64,000 nucleotides of DNA from Brevibacterium moorei (lineage in GTDB: Bacteria; Actinomycetota; Actinomycetes; Actinomycetales; Brevibacteriaceae), in assembly GCF_024580735.1 (NCBI RefSeq), contig NZ_JANIJX010000014.1, positions 1-64,000 of the forward strand. Direction: 5' to 3'. The notes under the pieces are model-generated. The model searched no databases. It was not told the DNA's origin and saw only the letters and a program-made list of their open reading frames with translations. How positions within the stretch are numbered: position 1 is the first letter of the stretch; every line of letters starts with the position of its first letter. The position numbers were made by a program, and so were the translations under genes. Positions 56,331 to 64,000 of this stretch are shown piece after piece.

Positions 56331-56717
56331 GTGTCCCGATCCCATCCGCGCGACAGGCACGGCCGCGGCCTGCGCACCGAGCTCTTCGCGGCCCCCGTGC
56401 CCGCCAAACGCAGCCGCGCCGCGCATTTCGCACGGATGGCCGGCAGTCTGTTCGACGAACTGCGCGCACGCGCAGCCGGGCAGCTCGACCGCGTGGTGCT
56501 GGCCGTCGATTTCCTACCCGACCCCACCGCCGCCGAACCACGGCTGGCCGCGACCTTCAACGCCCGGGCCGAGGGCGGACACACGATCGTCATCTATCGT
56601 GCCCCGGCGCTGGCCGCCGCGGACCCGCTCGAACTCAGGGAGGCACTGTTGTTCGCCCTGGCGCAGGAGGCGGCCGGGCTGTGCTCCTTCTCAGCCGAGG
56701 AACTCCTGGGCCGTTGA
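56331..56717 (+). CDS. Metallopeptidase-family (zincin-like) protein lacking HExxH
   Basis: This 128-residue protein in the Rv3259 position has a family-like start (RDRHGRGLRTELF) and a helix-strand core (FDELRARAAGQLDRVVLAVD; TIVIYRAPALAAADPLELRE). Where zincins have HExxH it reads LLFALAQEAAG, so no zinc site is visible. It may be a structural relic or non-catalytic. GTG start. Confidence 0.75.
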   Translation: MSRSHPRDRHGRGLRTELFAAPVPAKRSRAAHFARMAGSLFDELRARAAGQLDRVVLAVDFLPDPTAAEPRLAATFNARAEGGHTIVIYRAPALAAADPLELREALLFALAQEAAGLCSFSAEELLGR

Positions 56718-56739
56718 GACCCGCGGCCGCTGAAGCCCG

Positions 56740-57222
56740 TCAGCGCAGGCTGTCGATCCCGCCCTGTTTCTTCAGCGCCCGACGTTCGCGCTCCGATAGA
56801 CCGCCCCAGATTCCGAAGCGCTCGTCGTTCTCCAACGCGAACTCGAGGCACTCCATGCGGACCTCGCAGGAACCGCAGACCTTCTTGGCCTCGCGCGTCG
56901 AACCGCCCTTTTCCGGAAAGAACGCCTCGGGGTCGGTCTGGGCGCACAGCGCCAGCTCCTGCCACCCCGGCCCGCGCAGCTCTTCACTCAGCAGCCTTTG
57001 CAGAGGGTTGGGCACACTGACCACGGACGCATCGGGACCAGCCTGCAGCGGCACCAGTTCGACCGGGTCGATCTGCAGCGGGTCGGACCGGCGCGCAGGC
57101 TCGGTGACCGGATCCGCAGACCAGTCGCCTGCGATCCTGTCCTCGACGGTGGGCCCGGTGATCGATCCGAGCAGGTCGTAGTCGAGCTCGTGATTGCGCT
57201 GCACATTGTCCTCCGTGCTCAC
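56740..57222 (-). CDS. whiB2: WhiB-family regulator, WhiB2/WhmD type
   Basis: This 160-residue protein has a long N-terminal extension (1-85) and the WhiB domain with Cys93, Cys116, Cys119 and Cys125, FGIWGGLSERERRALKK. WhiB2 is needed for septation in mycobacteria. GTG 57222 follows GGGGAAGCAC. Gene order manB, DUF3499, Rv3259-like, whiB2 is as in mycobacteria. Confidence 0.93.
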   Translation of the reverse strand: MSTEDNVQRNHELDYDLLGSITGPTVEDRIAGDWSADPVTEPARRSDPLQIDPVELVPLQAGPDASVVSVPNPLQRLLSEELRGPGWQELALCAQTDPEAFFPEKGGSTREAKKVCGSCEVRMECLEFALENDERFGIWGGLSERERRALKKQGGIDSLR

Positions 57223-57490
57223 GTGCTTCCCCTTTCCCCAGGTGGCTCGTTGCGGGCACTCATGTATTCCCCTGCCTAGAATTACACGTGTGTCATTACC
57301 CATGAGTCAAGCTGCACTTTGCTATTTTATTCACCGACACGTGGGGTAATAGAACACACCTTTGATTCAAAACTCGGTGTGACCACAACATATTGTGTTC
57401 AACGAATGAGTCAGCACTATATATGCCATTTGCTGGGAGTTCCCAGACCATTTTAGGAATGCAGTGACATTCAAGCGAATAGGAGCGAGC
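57223..57490. promoter_or_regulatory. Divergent A+T-rich promoter region whiB2 / TIGR03089 gene
   Basis: A 268-bp gap that is A+T-rich compared with its surroundings, with ACACGTGT (a palindrome) near 57285 on the whiB2 side. Promoters for both genes should lie here; no exact -35/-10 set is convincing. Confidence 0.4.
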
Positions 57491-58174
57491 ATGACGGTCC
57501 CAACCGACTTTGCACAGCTGATCGGCCGCATCGCGGGCCACAGCGGACCCGCAGTGTCCTGGCACGGAGCCGACGGCGCCATGCTGGAACCCACCGGAGC
57601 GGTGATCGCCAACTGGGTGTACAAGGCCACCGGCCTACTCCGCGACTTCGGCTGTGGGCCCCGGGTGCCACTCCTCGTTGTCACGGACGGTACCTGGCAC
57701 TGGCGCTCCCTGAGCTTCTCACTGGCCGCCTGGGCGATCGGCGCGCCGGTGATCTTCACCGGCCCGCTCGCGCAGCCCGCCGCCCTGGACGGTTATCCGG
57801 CCCACCTGGCACTGGCCGAGGAGGCCTGCGCGGACACACCGGCAACCGCCGCAGCAGACGAGGTGCTCGTCTACCCCACAGCGCCCCTGGCCCTCGACGT
57901 CGAGGTCCCCGATGGTTTCACCGACGCGGTCAGCGCCATGCGCGCCCACCCCGATACGGCCGTCCTGCCGCCGCTGCGCACCCTGTCCTGGGCGCCCGTC
58001 GGCGGCACCGTCCACGAGCTCACCCTGACCGGCGCCCGGACCGCACCGTTGGACCCGGAGGCTGACACCGGTGATGTCCTCGACGTTCCCGGCACCGACG
58101 CCGAACTGCTCGCCCTGCTCGGCCGGCTGGGGACCGGAGTGATCGGCCTGGGTTCGGCACGCACGGCACACTGA
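57491..58174 (+). CDS. TIGR03089-family protein
   Basis: This 227-residue protein resembles a truncated AMP-binding enzyme: VPLLVVTDGTWHWRSLSFSL, AAWAIGAPVIFTGPLAQPAA and VIGLGSARTAH fit the TIGR03089 family found next to whiB2 in actinobacteria. It lacks the AMP-binding signature and so is not a ligase. ATG 57491 follows AGGAGCGAGC. Function unknown. Confidence 0.82.
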   Translation: MTVPTDFAQLIGRIAGHSGPAVSWHGADGAMLEPTGAVIANWVYKATGLLRDFGCGPRVPLLVVTDGTWHWRSLSFSLAAWAIGAPVIFTGPLAQPAALDGYPAHLALAEEACADTPATAAADEVLVYPTAPLALDVEVPDGFTDAVSAMRAHPDTAVLPPLRTLSWAPVGGTVHELTLTGARTAPLDPEADTGDVLDVPGTDAELLALLGRLGTGVIGLGSARTAH

Positions 58175-58214
58175 CCGACATGTGCGGTCGACGCCGCATG
58201 ACAGAATGGCGAAC

Positions 58215-58985
58215 ATGGACAAAGTTGTTTCAACACCCGCAGCAGCAGTGGCGGACGTCTTCGACGGGGCCAGCCTGGCCGTCGGCGGGTTCGGCGTAGT
58301 CGGCGTCCCGGAATACCTCATCCGCGCGATCCGGGACCAGGGCGCGCAGGACCTGACCGCCGTCTCCAATAACGCAGGGGTCGACGGACGGGGACTGGGC
58401 CTGCTGCTCGAAACCCACCAGATCAGCAAGATGATCGCCTCCTATGTGGGAGTCAACAAGGAGTTCGCGCGGCAGTACCTGGCCGGTGAACTCACCGTGG
58501 AACTCACCCCGCAGGGCACTCTGGCGGAGAAGCTGCGCGCCGCGGGCGCCGGGATCCCGGCGTTCTACACGATCACCGGCGCCGGCACCCAGGTGGCCAC
58601 CGGCGGCATCCCACAGCGCTACGATTCCCACGGCGAGGTCGTCATCGCCTCCGCGCCGAAGGAGACGCACACGTTCTCCACCTTCGGTGCCGAACAGACC
58701 TATGTGCTCGAGGAGTCGCTGCCGGTTGACTTCGCGCTGGTCCGCGCGGCCAAGGGCGACCGGCACGGCAACCTGGTCTTCCACGCCTCTGCCAGGAACT
58801 TCAACCCGCCGGCGGCCCAGGCGGGCAGGATCACGATCGCCGAGGTCGAACAGCTGGTCGAACCGGGCATGATCGATCCCGATGATGTCGATCTGCCCGG
58901 CGTCTACGTCACCCGCGTGGTGCCCCTGACACCTGCACAGGTGGCCGATAAACCGATCGAGAACATGACGCTGACGAAGGACTGA
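58215..58985 (+). CDS. scoA: 3-oxoacid CoA-transferase subunit A
   Basis: This 256-residue subunit has the family I CoA-transferase pattern: [20 protein letters not shown] and the [20 protein letters not shown] loop. With subunit B it moves CoA from succinyl-CoA to acetoacetate or another 3-oxoacid. ATG 58215 is taken; the ribosome-binding site is weak. Subunit B starts 2 bp later. Confidence 0.93.
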   Translation: MDKVVSTPAAAVADVFDGASLAVGGFGVVGVPEYLIRAIRDQGAQDLTAVSNNAGVDGRGLGLLLETHQISKMIASYVGVNKEFARQYLAGELTVELTPQGTLAEKLRAAGAGIPAFYTITGAGTQVATGGIPQRYDSHGEVVIASAPKETHTFSTFGAEQTYVLEESLPVDFALVRAAKGDRHGNLVFHASARNFNPPAAQAGRITIAEVEQLVEPGMIDPDDVDLPGVYVTRVVPLTPAQVADKPIENMTLTKD

Positions 58986-58986
58986 G

Positions 58987-59664
58987 ATGGCACTGACACG
59001 CACACAGATGGCCGCGCGCGCCGCACTGGAACTGGCCGACGGATCCTATGTCAACCTGGGCATCGGCCTGCCCACCCTGGTGCCGAATTACCTGCCGGAA
59101 GGCGTCGACGTCGTCCTGCAGAGCGAGAACGGGCTGCTGGGAGTGGGCCGGTACCCCCGCGCCGACGAGGTCGATCCCGACCTGATCAACGCGGGCAAGG
59201 AGATCGTCACGATGAACCCCGGCGGGTCCTATTTCGATTCGGCGACGAGCTTCGGCATGATCCGCGGCGGCAAGATCGACGTGGCCGTGCTGGGCGCCAT
59301 GCAGGTCGCCGCCAATGGCGATATCGCCAATTGGATGATCCCAGGCAAGATGGTCAAGGGCATGGGCGGGGCGATGGACCTGGTCCACGGGGCCCGGCGC
59401 GTCATCGTCATCATGGAGCACGTGGCCAAGGACGGATCGCCGAAGCTCAAGTCCGCCTGCTCACTGCCGTTGACCGGGCAACGGGTGGTCTCGCGCATCA
59501 TCACCGATCTGGGGGTCTTCGATGTGGACAGCACGGGCTTCACCCTTGTCGAGGCGGCCCCCGGCGTCACGGTCGACGAGATCCGTCGGGCGACCGAAGC
59601 GGATCTGACAGTGCCCACCGAACTCCCCCGAACCCCGCAGGGCGTCCTGACCGCCGCGGCCTGA
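58987..59664 (+). CDS. scoB: 3-oxoacid CoA-transferase subunit B
   Basis: This 225-residue subunit carries the catalytic glutamate in [11 protein letters not shown] (Glu47) and the Gly-rich [17 protein letters not shown] and [18 protein letters not shown] segments. It forms the active site with ScoA. The pair allows use of ketone bodies or branched 3-oxoacids. It converges on manA. Confidence 0.94.
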   Translation: MALTRTQMAARAALELADGSYVNLGIGLPTLVPNYLPEGVDVVLQSENGLLGVGRYPRADEVDPDLINAGKEIVTMNPGGSYFDSATSFGMIRGGKIDVAVLGAMQVAANGDIANWMIPGKMVKGMGGAMDLVHGARRVIVIMEHVAKDGSPKLKSACSLPLTGQRVVSRIITDLGVFDVDSTGFTLVEAAPGVTVDEIRRATEADLTVPTELPRTPQGVLTAAA

Positions 59665-59693
59665 GCCCCGGTCACCCTGCCCCGGGGAATGGC

Positions 59694-60899
59694 TCAGGCG
59701 CCGGAGGGGCCGGACGTGGCGATGAACAGCTCCCCCGACCCCGTCACCGTGACCGGGCCCTCGGCATGGCCGATGAACGCGGCCTGCCCCTGCAGCACGG
59801 GCAGTTCCTGCGCGGTGGCCCGGAGCTCCGCGGCGCCTTTGGTGCACAACACGATGGCAGGACCCGCGATCAGCTCCGTCCCGCCGGCGAACCGGTGCAG
59901 GGCGAAGTCCGCCACGGCCGGGCCGTCCACGCCGGCTGGCACCACCGGCGGCGGCCCGGGCCGATAGTCGACCAGTTCGCACAACAGCCGGGGATCGACG
60001 TGTTTGGAGGTCAGGCCGCCACGGACCACATTGTCCGAGGACGCCATGATCTCCACGGCCAATCCGTGTACATAGGCGTGTGGCACCCCCGCCTCCAGCG
60101 CCAGGGACTCTCCCGGAGCCAGTCGCAGATGGTTGAGCAGCAGGGCCAGGCACACGCCCACGTCTCCCGGATAATCCACGGCCAGGCGATCGGTGAGCGA
60201 GGCCGCATCCCGATTGCCGGCCACCTCGAGTAATTCGGGCAGCAGGGATCCCAGGGCCCCGAACTCGTCCTGACGGGAGAACAACAGCCGCAGCGCAGCG
60301 GCCAGCCCGGCCTCGGCCGTGGCACCGGAGTCGAGGGCCCCGGCCCATTCGCGCAGCAGGCCGGAGGCCTCCGGGCGCCCGAGTTCGGCCGCGGCACCGG
60401 CCGCACCGTGCAACACGGGGGCCGTCAGGGCCGGGTCCGCGAAGCCGCACAGGACCTCGAACTCGGAAAGCGCCGTGACCATTTCGGGTTTGTGCCACGG
60501 GTCCTTGAACGTCCGCCGTGGATCGTCCAGGTCGATCCCGGCGGCATTCTCCCGGTCGAACCCGGCGCGGGCGGTCGCGGCATCGGGATGGACCTGGATC
60601 GACAGGGCCCGGTTGGCCGCCAAGAGTTTGAGGAGGAACGGAAGTCGCGTGCCGAAGCGCTCCAGATGTGCCGAACCGAGCAGATCGTCACCTGCCAGGT
60701 CGAGCGCAACCGCCAGAGTGTCGGGGGCCGGGGAGGCGCTCGCGCCGACCGGTATCGGGCACCTGGTCGGTGCAAGGGGGTGGGTGCCCAGCCAGTACTC
60801 CGCAACGGGCTCGCCCGTCACCGGTCTGCCCAGCAGCTCCGGAATCGCCCGGACGTCACCCCACTCGTAGGTGCGAACGGCTCCCTGAAGGAGGTGCAT
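59694..60899 (-). CDS. manA: Mannose-6-phosphate isomerase
   Basis: This 401-residue type I zinc isomerase interconverts fructose 6-phosphate and mannose 6-phosphate. Zinc and active-site motifs are visible: LSIQVHPDAATA, DPWHKPEMVTAL, EAGVPHAYVHGLAVEIMASS and RGGLTSKHVD. AAAGGGGATCC precedes the ATG. It works with the mutase at 54531. Confidence 0.94.
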   Translation of the reverse strand: MHLLQGAVRTYEWGDVRAIPELLGRPVTGEPVAEYWLGTHPLAPTRCPIPVGASASPAPDTLAVALDLAGDDLLGSAHLERFGTRLPFLLKLLAANRALSIQVHPDAATARAGFDRENAAGIDLDDPRRTFKDPWHKPEMVTALSEFEVLCGFADPALTAPVLHGAAGAAAELGRPEASGLLREWAGALDSGATAEAGLAAALRLLFSRQDEFGALGSLLPELLEVAGNRDAASLTDRLAVDYPGDVGVCLALLLNHLRLAPGESLALEAGVPHAYVHGLAVEIMASSDNVVRGGLTSKHVDPRLLCELVDYRPGPPPVVPAGVDGPAVADFALHRFAGGTELIAGPAIVLCTKGAAELRATAQELPVLQGQAAFIGHAEGPVTVTGSGELFIATSGPSGA

Positions 60900-61030
60900 G
60901 GATCCCCTTTGAAATCGCGGACGGCTTACTTCGTACAGCCTAACCCGCCGGCCCTGAACGCCGGGTGAACACCATGTCAAAAGCCTGCGGGGACCGGAGA
61001 GCTCCAGATTGCGCGCGGGTGAATGCACAA

Positions 61031-61060
61031 GCGGGGCGCACCCGAATCGGTGCGCCCCGC
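61031..61060 (-). terminator. Hairpin terminator after the secreted hydrolase gene
   Basis: GCGGGGCGCACC pairs with GGTGCGCCCCGC around CGAATC, about 20 bp after the stop codon. Confidence 0.75.
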
Positions 61061-61081
61061 AGGATCTGCTTACCGGCTCGC

Positions 61082-63763
61082 TCAGATGACCCGGATGACC
61101 ACTCCGCCGGAGTTGAACATGAACTTCGAGGAGCGCTCACTGGTCCCGGTACGCCGTGAACCCGCGTCGATGAGCTTTCCCGGCTTGTCCGACACGATCG
61201 TGATGTGTCCCGGATGCCAGATCAGATCGCCCGGTTTCGCCTTAGAGCGCGGGATCACTTCCCCTGCTGCCTTCTGCTGACCCGAAGTCCGCGGCAGCTT
61301 GATCCCGTTCTTCTTATAGACGTACTGGACGAATCCCGAGCAGTCCCAGCCCTTGGTCGGAGAGGTTCCGCCCCAGACATAGGGCACTCCCACGTACTTC
61401 CTGGCGGTCTTGACGATCGCCGCGCGCTTCTCGGCCTCGCGCTGGGACGCGCTCTTCTTCGCCTTCTTCTTCGCGGGCTTCTTCCCCGGCTTCTTCGAGT
61501 TGTCTGCAGACCCTTCCCCGGTGCCTGCAGACGGCGCGGTGGAGACGGCGCCACCGGATATCGGTGGGGCGTTGCCGTCGGCCATCCCAGCGGAGAACTC
61601 GCTCACTCCGGCACCCTCGGCCCAGAACAGGGTCGCGCCCTGGAACCGCTGGGTGCAGGTTCCCCCGGCGCACTGCTCATCGCCCGCGGGATACCCCAGA
61701 TGGCTCTTCTCGGATCCCTTCTTGGCCCAGTGAGCCTTGATCGCCCCTGATGTGGCGTGGGCACCGGTTGCCTTCGACCAGTGGATCGAGCCGGAGGCGA
61801 AGGTCTGGTACAGGCCCGCGGACAACTTCCCCTGATTGTTCGCGGGCAGTCCGATCCTCTTCCTGACCTCGGCATTCCAGGCCTTGGCGATCTCACCGGT
61901 GATGAGCTTGGCCCCACCCTTGGCGGTCCAGGTGATGAAGCCGGACTTGTACTGCTGGTAGCTTCCCCCTGCCAGCTTGGTCTCGCCTCCGACCTTCGCG
62001 CCCAGCGCTTTGGCATTGGCCTTGTACGCCTGCTGGATCGCCTCGCCCGAGGTGATCGGGTTGGTACTGGCCTGCTTGCCGCTCGATTGGATCGCGGCCA
62101 CCGCTTTGCGGATCTGCGGAATCTTCGCGTAGAACGCATCACCGGGGCAGTCTGTGTCGCCGACATCGCGGTGGCCGACGATCCGGTTGATCCGCTTGCC
62201 GTTGACGGTGGTCTTGCCGATGGCCGGGACCCCGTCCTTCGACAGCTTCCAGGCGATTGTATTCTCAACGGCCACCTGGGCCGCCTTCGACGGCGCCTTC
62301 TTCATGTAGGTGCCGAGCACGGAGATGCCGAAGGTGCCCGTGTTGAAGTTCGACACATGGGCACCGATGATCGGACGGTCGACATTGCCGGCGCGGCCCT
62401 GCCACAGACGGCCGAACTTGTCGACCAGGACGTTGTAGCCGATATCGGCCCAGCCACGGCCCTTGACGTGGAAGGTGTAGATCCCGCGGATGATGCCGGG
62501 CACATCACCGGCGTCGTAGTTGTTCGAGCCCTCGGTGTGGTGGATTACCGCTGCCTTGACCGAGTCAGCATATGACGGGCCGCTGCGGCGGATGCTCTCA
62601 TTGGCACCCCACGCCTTGCGGGAGGCGATGGAGGGCTTGGCGACCTTCTTCACCTTGGCCGCCACGTTCTGCACCCCGGCCGAGCCGCTGGCCTCACCCG
62701 CGGTGCCCTGGGCGACGGCAGCCGCCTGCTCTCCCAGTGAGGTGCCCGCCGGGAAACCCGTCGCCTGCACCGTTCCGGAGGAGTTCACCACTGCCGCGCC
62801 GGGAACCGACTGCTCATCCGGCCGGGTCGACTGTGTCTGCCCTTCGGCTGCTTGGGTGGTCGCGCTCTGGTTGATCACCGGAGTGTTGGCATTCACCGCC
62901 GCCTGGTCCGCCGCCGTCTTCTTCGGATCGATGATGACGAGCTTCGCGTCTGCCGGCGCGGAGGAGCCCAGGATGCGCATCTGCACAGCGGAGGCACCCG
63001 AGACGACAAAGGGATCGGTACCGGCCCGCTGATCGCCGTCTGCCCCCTGATCGTATGAGAGGCCGGTCCAGGCGCCCCAGCCACCGGAGGTCGACTGGGT
63101 TCGCACCTCGATATTGGAGGCGTTGGCGCCGGAGGCCACGACACCGACCACCGAGGACCGATCACGCGGAACGCTCAGTGACGCCGAGATGGCCGCGATC
63201 TTGATTCCGTCTTCGGTCTGCTGTTCGACATCACCGGAGATCGACGGGCTCGGGGCCGAGCTGGGCTCGGCGCTCGGCGTGGGCTTCGTCTCGGGGTTCT
63301 GAGTGCGCGGCGCCTGCGGCGTCTGCCGCGGAGCGGTGGAACCGGCATCGGACAGGCCCTCGCCCGGACCCTGCTCCGCGGGCCGCCCGGCGGCGCCTGA
63401 GTCCTGTGCGGATTCTTCTGCGGTGGAGTTCAAGGATGTCGATGCGGCTGCAAAGGCCTCGCCGGCCGCTTGCAGTGCCGTGTCCGAGGCGCCGAACTCC
63501 GCAGCGCTGAGCCGACGATTCTCCGTTGTCGAGCGCAGCGCACCTGGCATATTCGTCGTCGACTTCTTCGACACGGCGGCCGTGGCCGGCGAGGAGTTCC
63601 GAGCGCCCGGGGTCAGCAGACCCTTGTGGTCGACATCGGTCAAAGACAGTTCGTTGAAGCTCGGGCGAGCAGCACCCGCGGCATCGGCAACGGGCCCCAG
63701 CGCTATGCCGGAGACCACGAGAGCCGCAGCGCAAACGGCCGCAGTCGTCATTGCGATTTTCAT
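61082..63763 (-). CDS. Secreted amidase - LGFP repeats - NlpC/P60 peptidoglycan hydrolase
   Basis: This 893-residue secreted protein has a signal peptide (residues 1-28), a Ser/Pro-rich region, a PGRP-type amidase domain (about 377-560: VIHHTEGSNN, zinc His at HHT and GHRDVGDTDCPG), LGFP cell-wall-anchoring repeats (about 575-722), a Lys-rich linker (757-772) and an NlpC/P60 endopeptidase (780-893; catalytic Cys808 in WDCSGF, His853). It should cut both the Mur-L-Ala bond and the peptide stem. The start at 63763 gives a normal signal peptide. Confidence 0.93.
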   Translation of the reverse strand: MKIAMTTAAVCAAALVVSGIALGPVADAAGAARPSFNELSLTDVDHKGLLTPGARNSSPATAAVSKKSTTNMPGALRSTTENRRLSAAEFGASDTALQAAGEAFAAASTSLNSTAEESAQDSGAAGRPAEQGPGEGLSDAGSTAPRQTPQAPRTQNPETKPTPSAEPSSAPSPSISGDVEQQTEDGIKIAAISASLSVPRDRSSVVGVVASGANASNIEVRTQSTSGGWGAWTGLSYDQGADGDQRAGTDPFVVSGASAVQMRILGSSAPADAKLVIIDPKKTAADQAAVNANTPVINQSATTQAAEGQTQSTRPDEQSVPGAAVVNSSGTVQATGFPAGTSLGEQAAAVAQGTAGEASGSAGVQNVAAKVKKVAKPSIASRKAWGANESIRRSGPSYADSVKAAVIHHTEGSNNYDAGDVPGIIRGIYTFHVKGRGWADIGYNVLVDKFGRLWQGRAGNVDRPIIGAHVSNFNTGTFGISVLGTYMKKAPSKAAQVAVENTIAWKLSKDGVPAIGKTTVNGKRINRIVGHRDVGDTDCPGDAFYAKIPQIRKAVAAIQSSGKQASTNPITSGEAIQQAYKANAKALGAKVGGETKLAGGSYQQYKSGFITWTAKGGAKLITGEIAKAWNAEVRKRIGLPANNQGKLSAGLYQTFASGSIHWSKATGAHATSGAIKAHWAKKGSEKSHLGYPAGDEQCAGGTCTQRFQGATLFWAEGAGVSEFSAGMADGNAPPISGGAVSTAPSAGTGEGSADNSKKPGKKPAKKKAKKSASQREAEKRAAIVKTARKYVGVPYVWGGTSPTKGWDCSGFVQYVYKKNGIKLPRTSGQQKAAGEVIPRSKAKPGDLIWHPGHITIVSDKPGKLIDAGSRRTGTSERSSKFMFNSGGVVIRVI

Positions 63764-63856
63764 TAGATTTAGCCTTATTCGAGGAAGACAGGGAAGAAAT
63801 TTGGCCAGTCCGGAGATCACCGCCGGCTGCGATCATCCCCGACAATGTGAAATTGT

Positions 63857-63885
63857 TACATATTTTTCCGCGTGTCGCATTGCAA
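63857..63885 (-). promoter_or_regulatory. Putative promoter of the secreted hydrolase gene
   Basis: On the minus strand -35 TTGCAA and -10 TATGTA are separated by exactly 17 bp, about 95 bp before the start. No ydaO/c-di-AMP riboswitch signature was recognised in the leader. Confidence 0.5.
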
Positions 63886-63956
63886 TCTCTGTGCTCCCTG
63901 CTAGTTACACGGATGTAGTTCCCCGTCATTCCGCGGCCCGACCGGGCAGAAAAAAA

Positions 63957-63998
63957 TCCCCGCGTCCACCTTCGATCGGGTGAAGGTGGACGCGGGGA
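63957..63998 (-). terminator. Intrinsic terminator for a gene right of the window
   Basis: TCCCCGCGTCCACCTTC pairs with GAAGGTGGACGCGGGGA around GATCGGGT, followed on the minus strand by seven T (63950-63956). It ends a minus-strand gene that starts beyond 64000. Confidence 0.85.
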
Positions 63999-64000
63999 CA

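Noticed and set aside
63764-63950. ydaO/c-di-AMP riboswitch before the NlpC/P60 gene
   Set aside because: Expected by analogy with other actinobacterial wall hydrolases, but the conserved riboswitch core could not be found; only a promoter is supported.

Overview
The window is chromosomal DNA from a high-G+C actinobacterium. It carries mca (mycothiol S-conjugate amidase), two WhiB regulators, MtrA/MtrB/LpqB, a PdtaS-type kinase, a NAD-dependent 1.6-kaa glutamate dehydrogenase, DUF3499/DUF4245/DUF4307/DUF6459/DUF6912-type proteins and an LGFP-repeat cell-wall hydrolase. Together these point to Actinomycetia, probably Micrococcales (Brevibacterium-like). The genus is an inference from gene content and no search was run.

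Region 1 (1 to about 11,670) is accessory DNA piled up behind the 3' end of ychF, which lies on the minus strand and ends at 11635. The last codons of ychF (V-E-F-R-F-N-V-stop) recur as directly repeated copies at about 122, 657, 1804, 2777 and 7777. All are in ychF orientation and most keep an intact VEFRFNV-stop coding sense with different synonymous codons. They cut the region into modules of about 0.5 to 5 kb: (i) a GNAT acetyltransferase; (ii) an A+T-rich single-pass membrane protein; (iii) a HigB/HigA toxin-antitoxin pair plus a third overlapping small gene; (iv) a very G+C-rich oleate hydratase/TetR/3-hydroxyacyl-CoA dehydrogenase island with decayed genes; (v) an LtrA-family membrane protein broken by a G7 frameshift, an NTF2-like protein, an SDR, a TetR regulator and a SUKH-like protein. 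A truncated large serine recombinase starts 30 bp from the 2777 copy. The simplest reading is repeated site-specific insertion by a serine integrase that uses the ychF 3' end as its attachment site, leaving a cassette-like array. This is the most unusual thing in the window.

Region 2 (11.6 to 34 kb) is core genome: ychF, a lipoprotein, an LLM flavoprotein, an APC permease and ispH on the minus strand; xseAB, glpX, a beta-carbonic anhydrase and fumC on the plus strand; a short-chain cis-prenyltransferase, hemolysin III, mca with its small membrane partner, DUF4307, greA, an AI-2E-type exporter, an SGNH hydrolase overlapping maf, the biotin-carrying acyl-CoA carboxylase alpha subunit, an LpdA-type quinone reductase without redox cysteines, and a gamma-carbonic anhydrase.

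Region 3 (34 to 46 kb): whiB1 with a palindrome-rich promoter, then on the minus strand pdtaS, translationally coupled behind the large gdh gene. Next come a DUF6912 protein, a CpaE-like ATPase and a SAF-domain protein, a BldC/excisionase-like HTH protein, a conserved hypothetical, and a LysM membrane protein overlapping a DUF6459 protein.

Region 4 (46 to 64 kb): secA, hpf, comF, lpqB-mtrB-mtrA (overlapping stop/start codons), phosphomannomutase with DUF3499, a degenerate metallopeptidase-like protein, whiB2, a TIGR03089-type protein, a two-subunit 3-oxoacid CoA-transferase, manA and a large secreted amidase-LGFP-NlpC/P60 hydrolase. Many gene pairs are separated by strong hairpin terminators, two of them with perfect 26-bp arms. 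No rRNA, tRNA, CRISPR array or intact transposase was seen.
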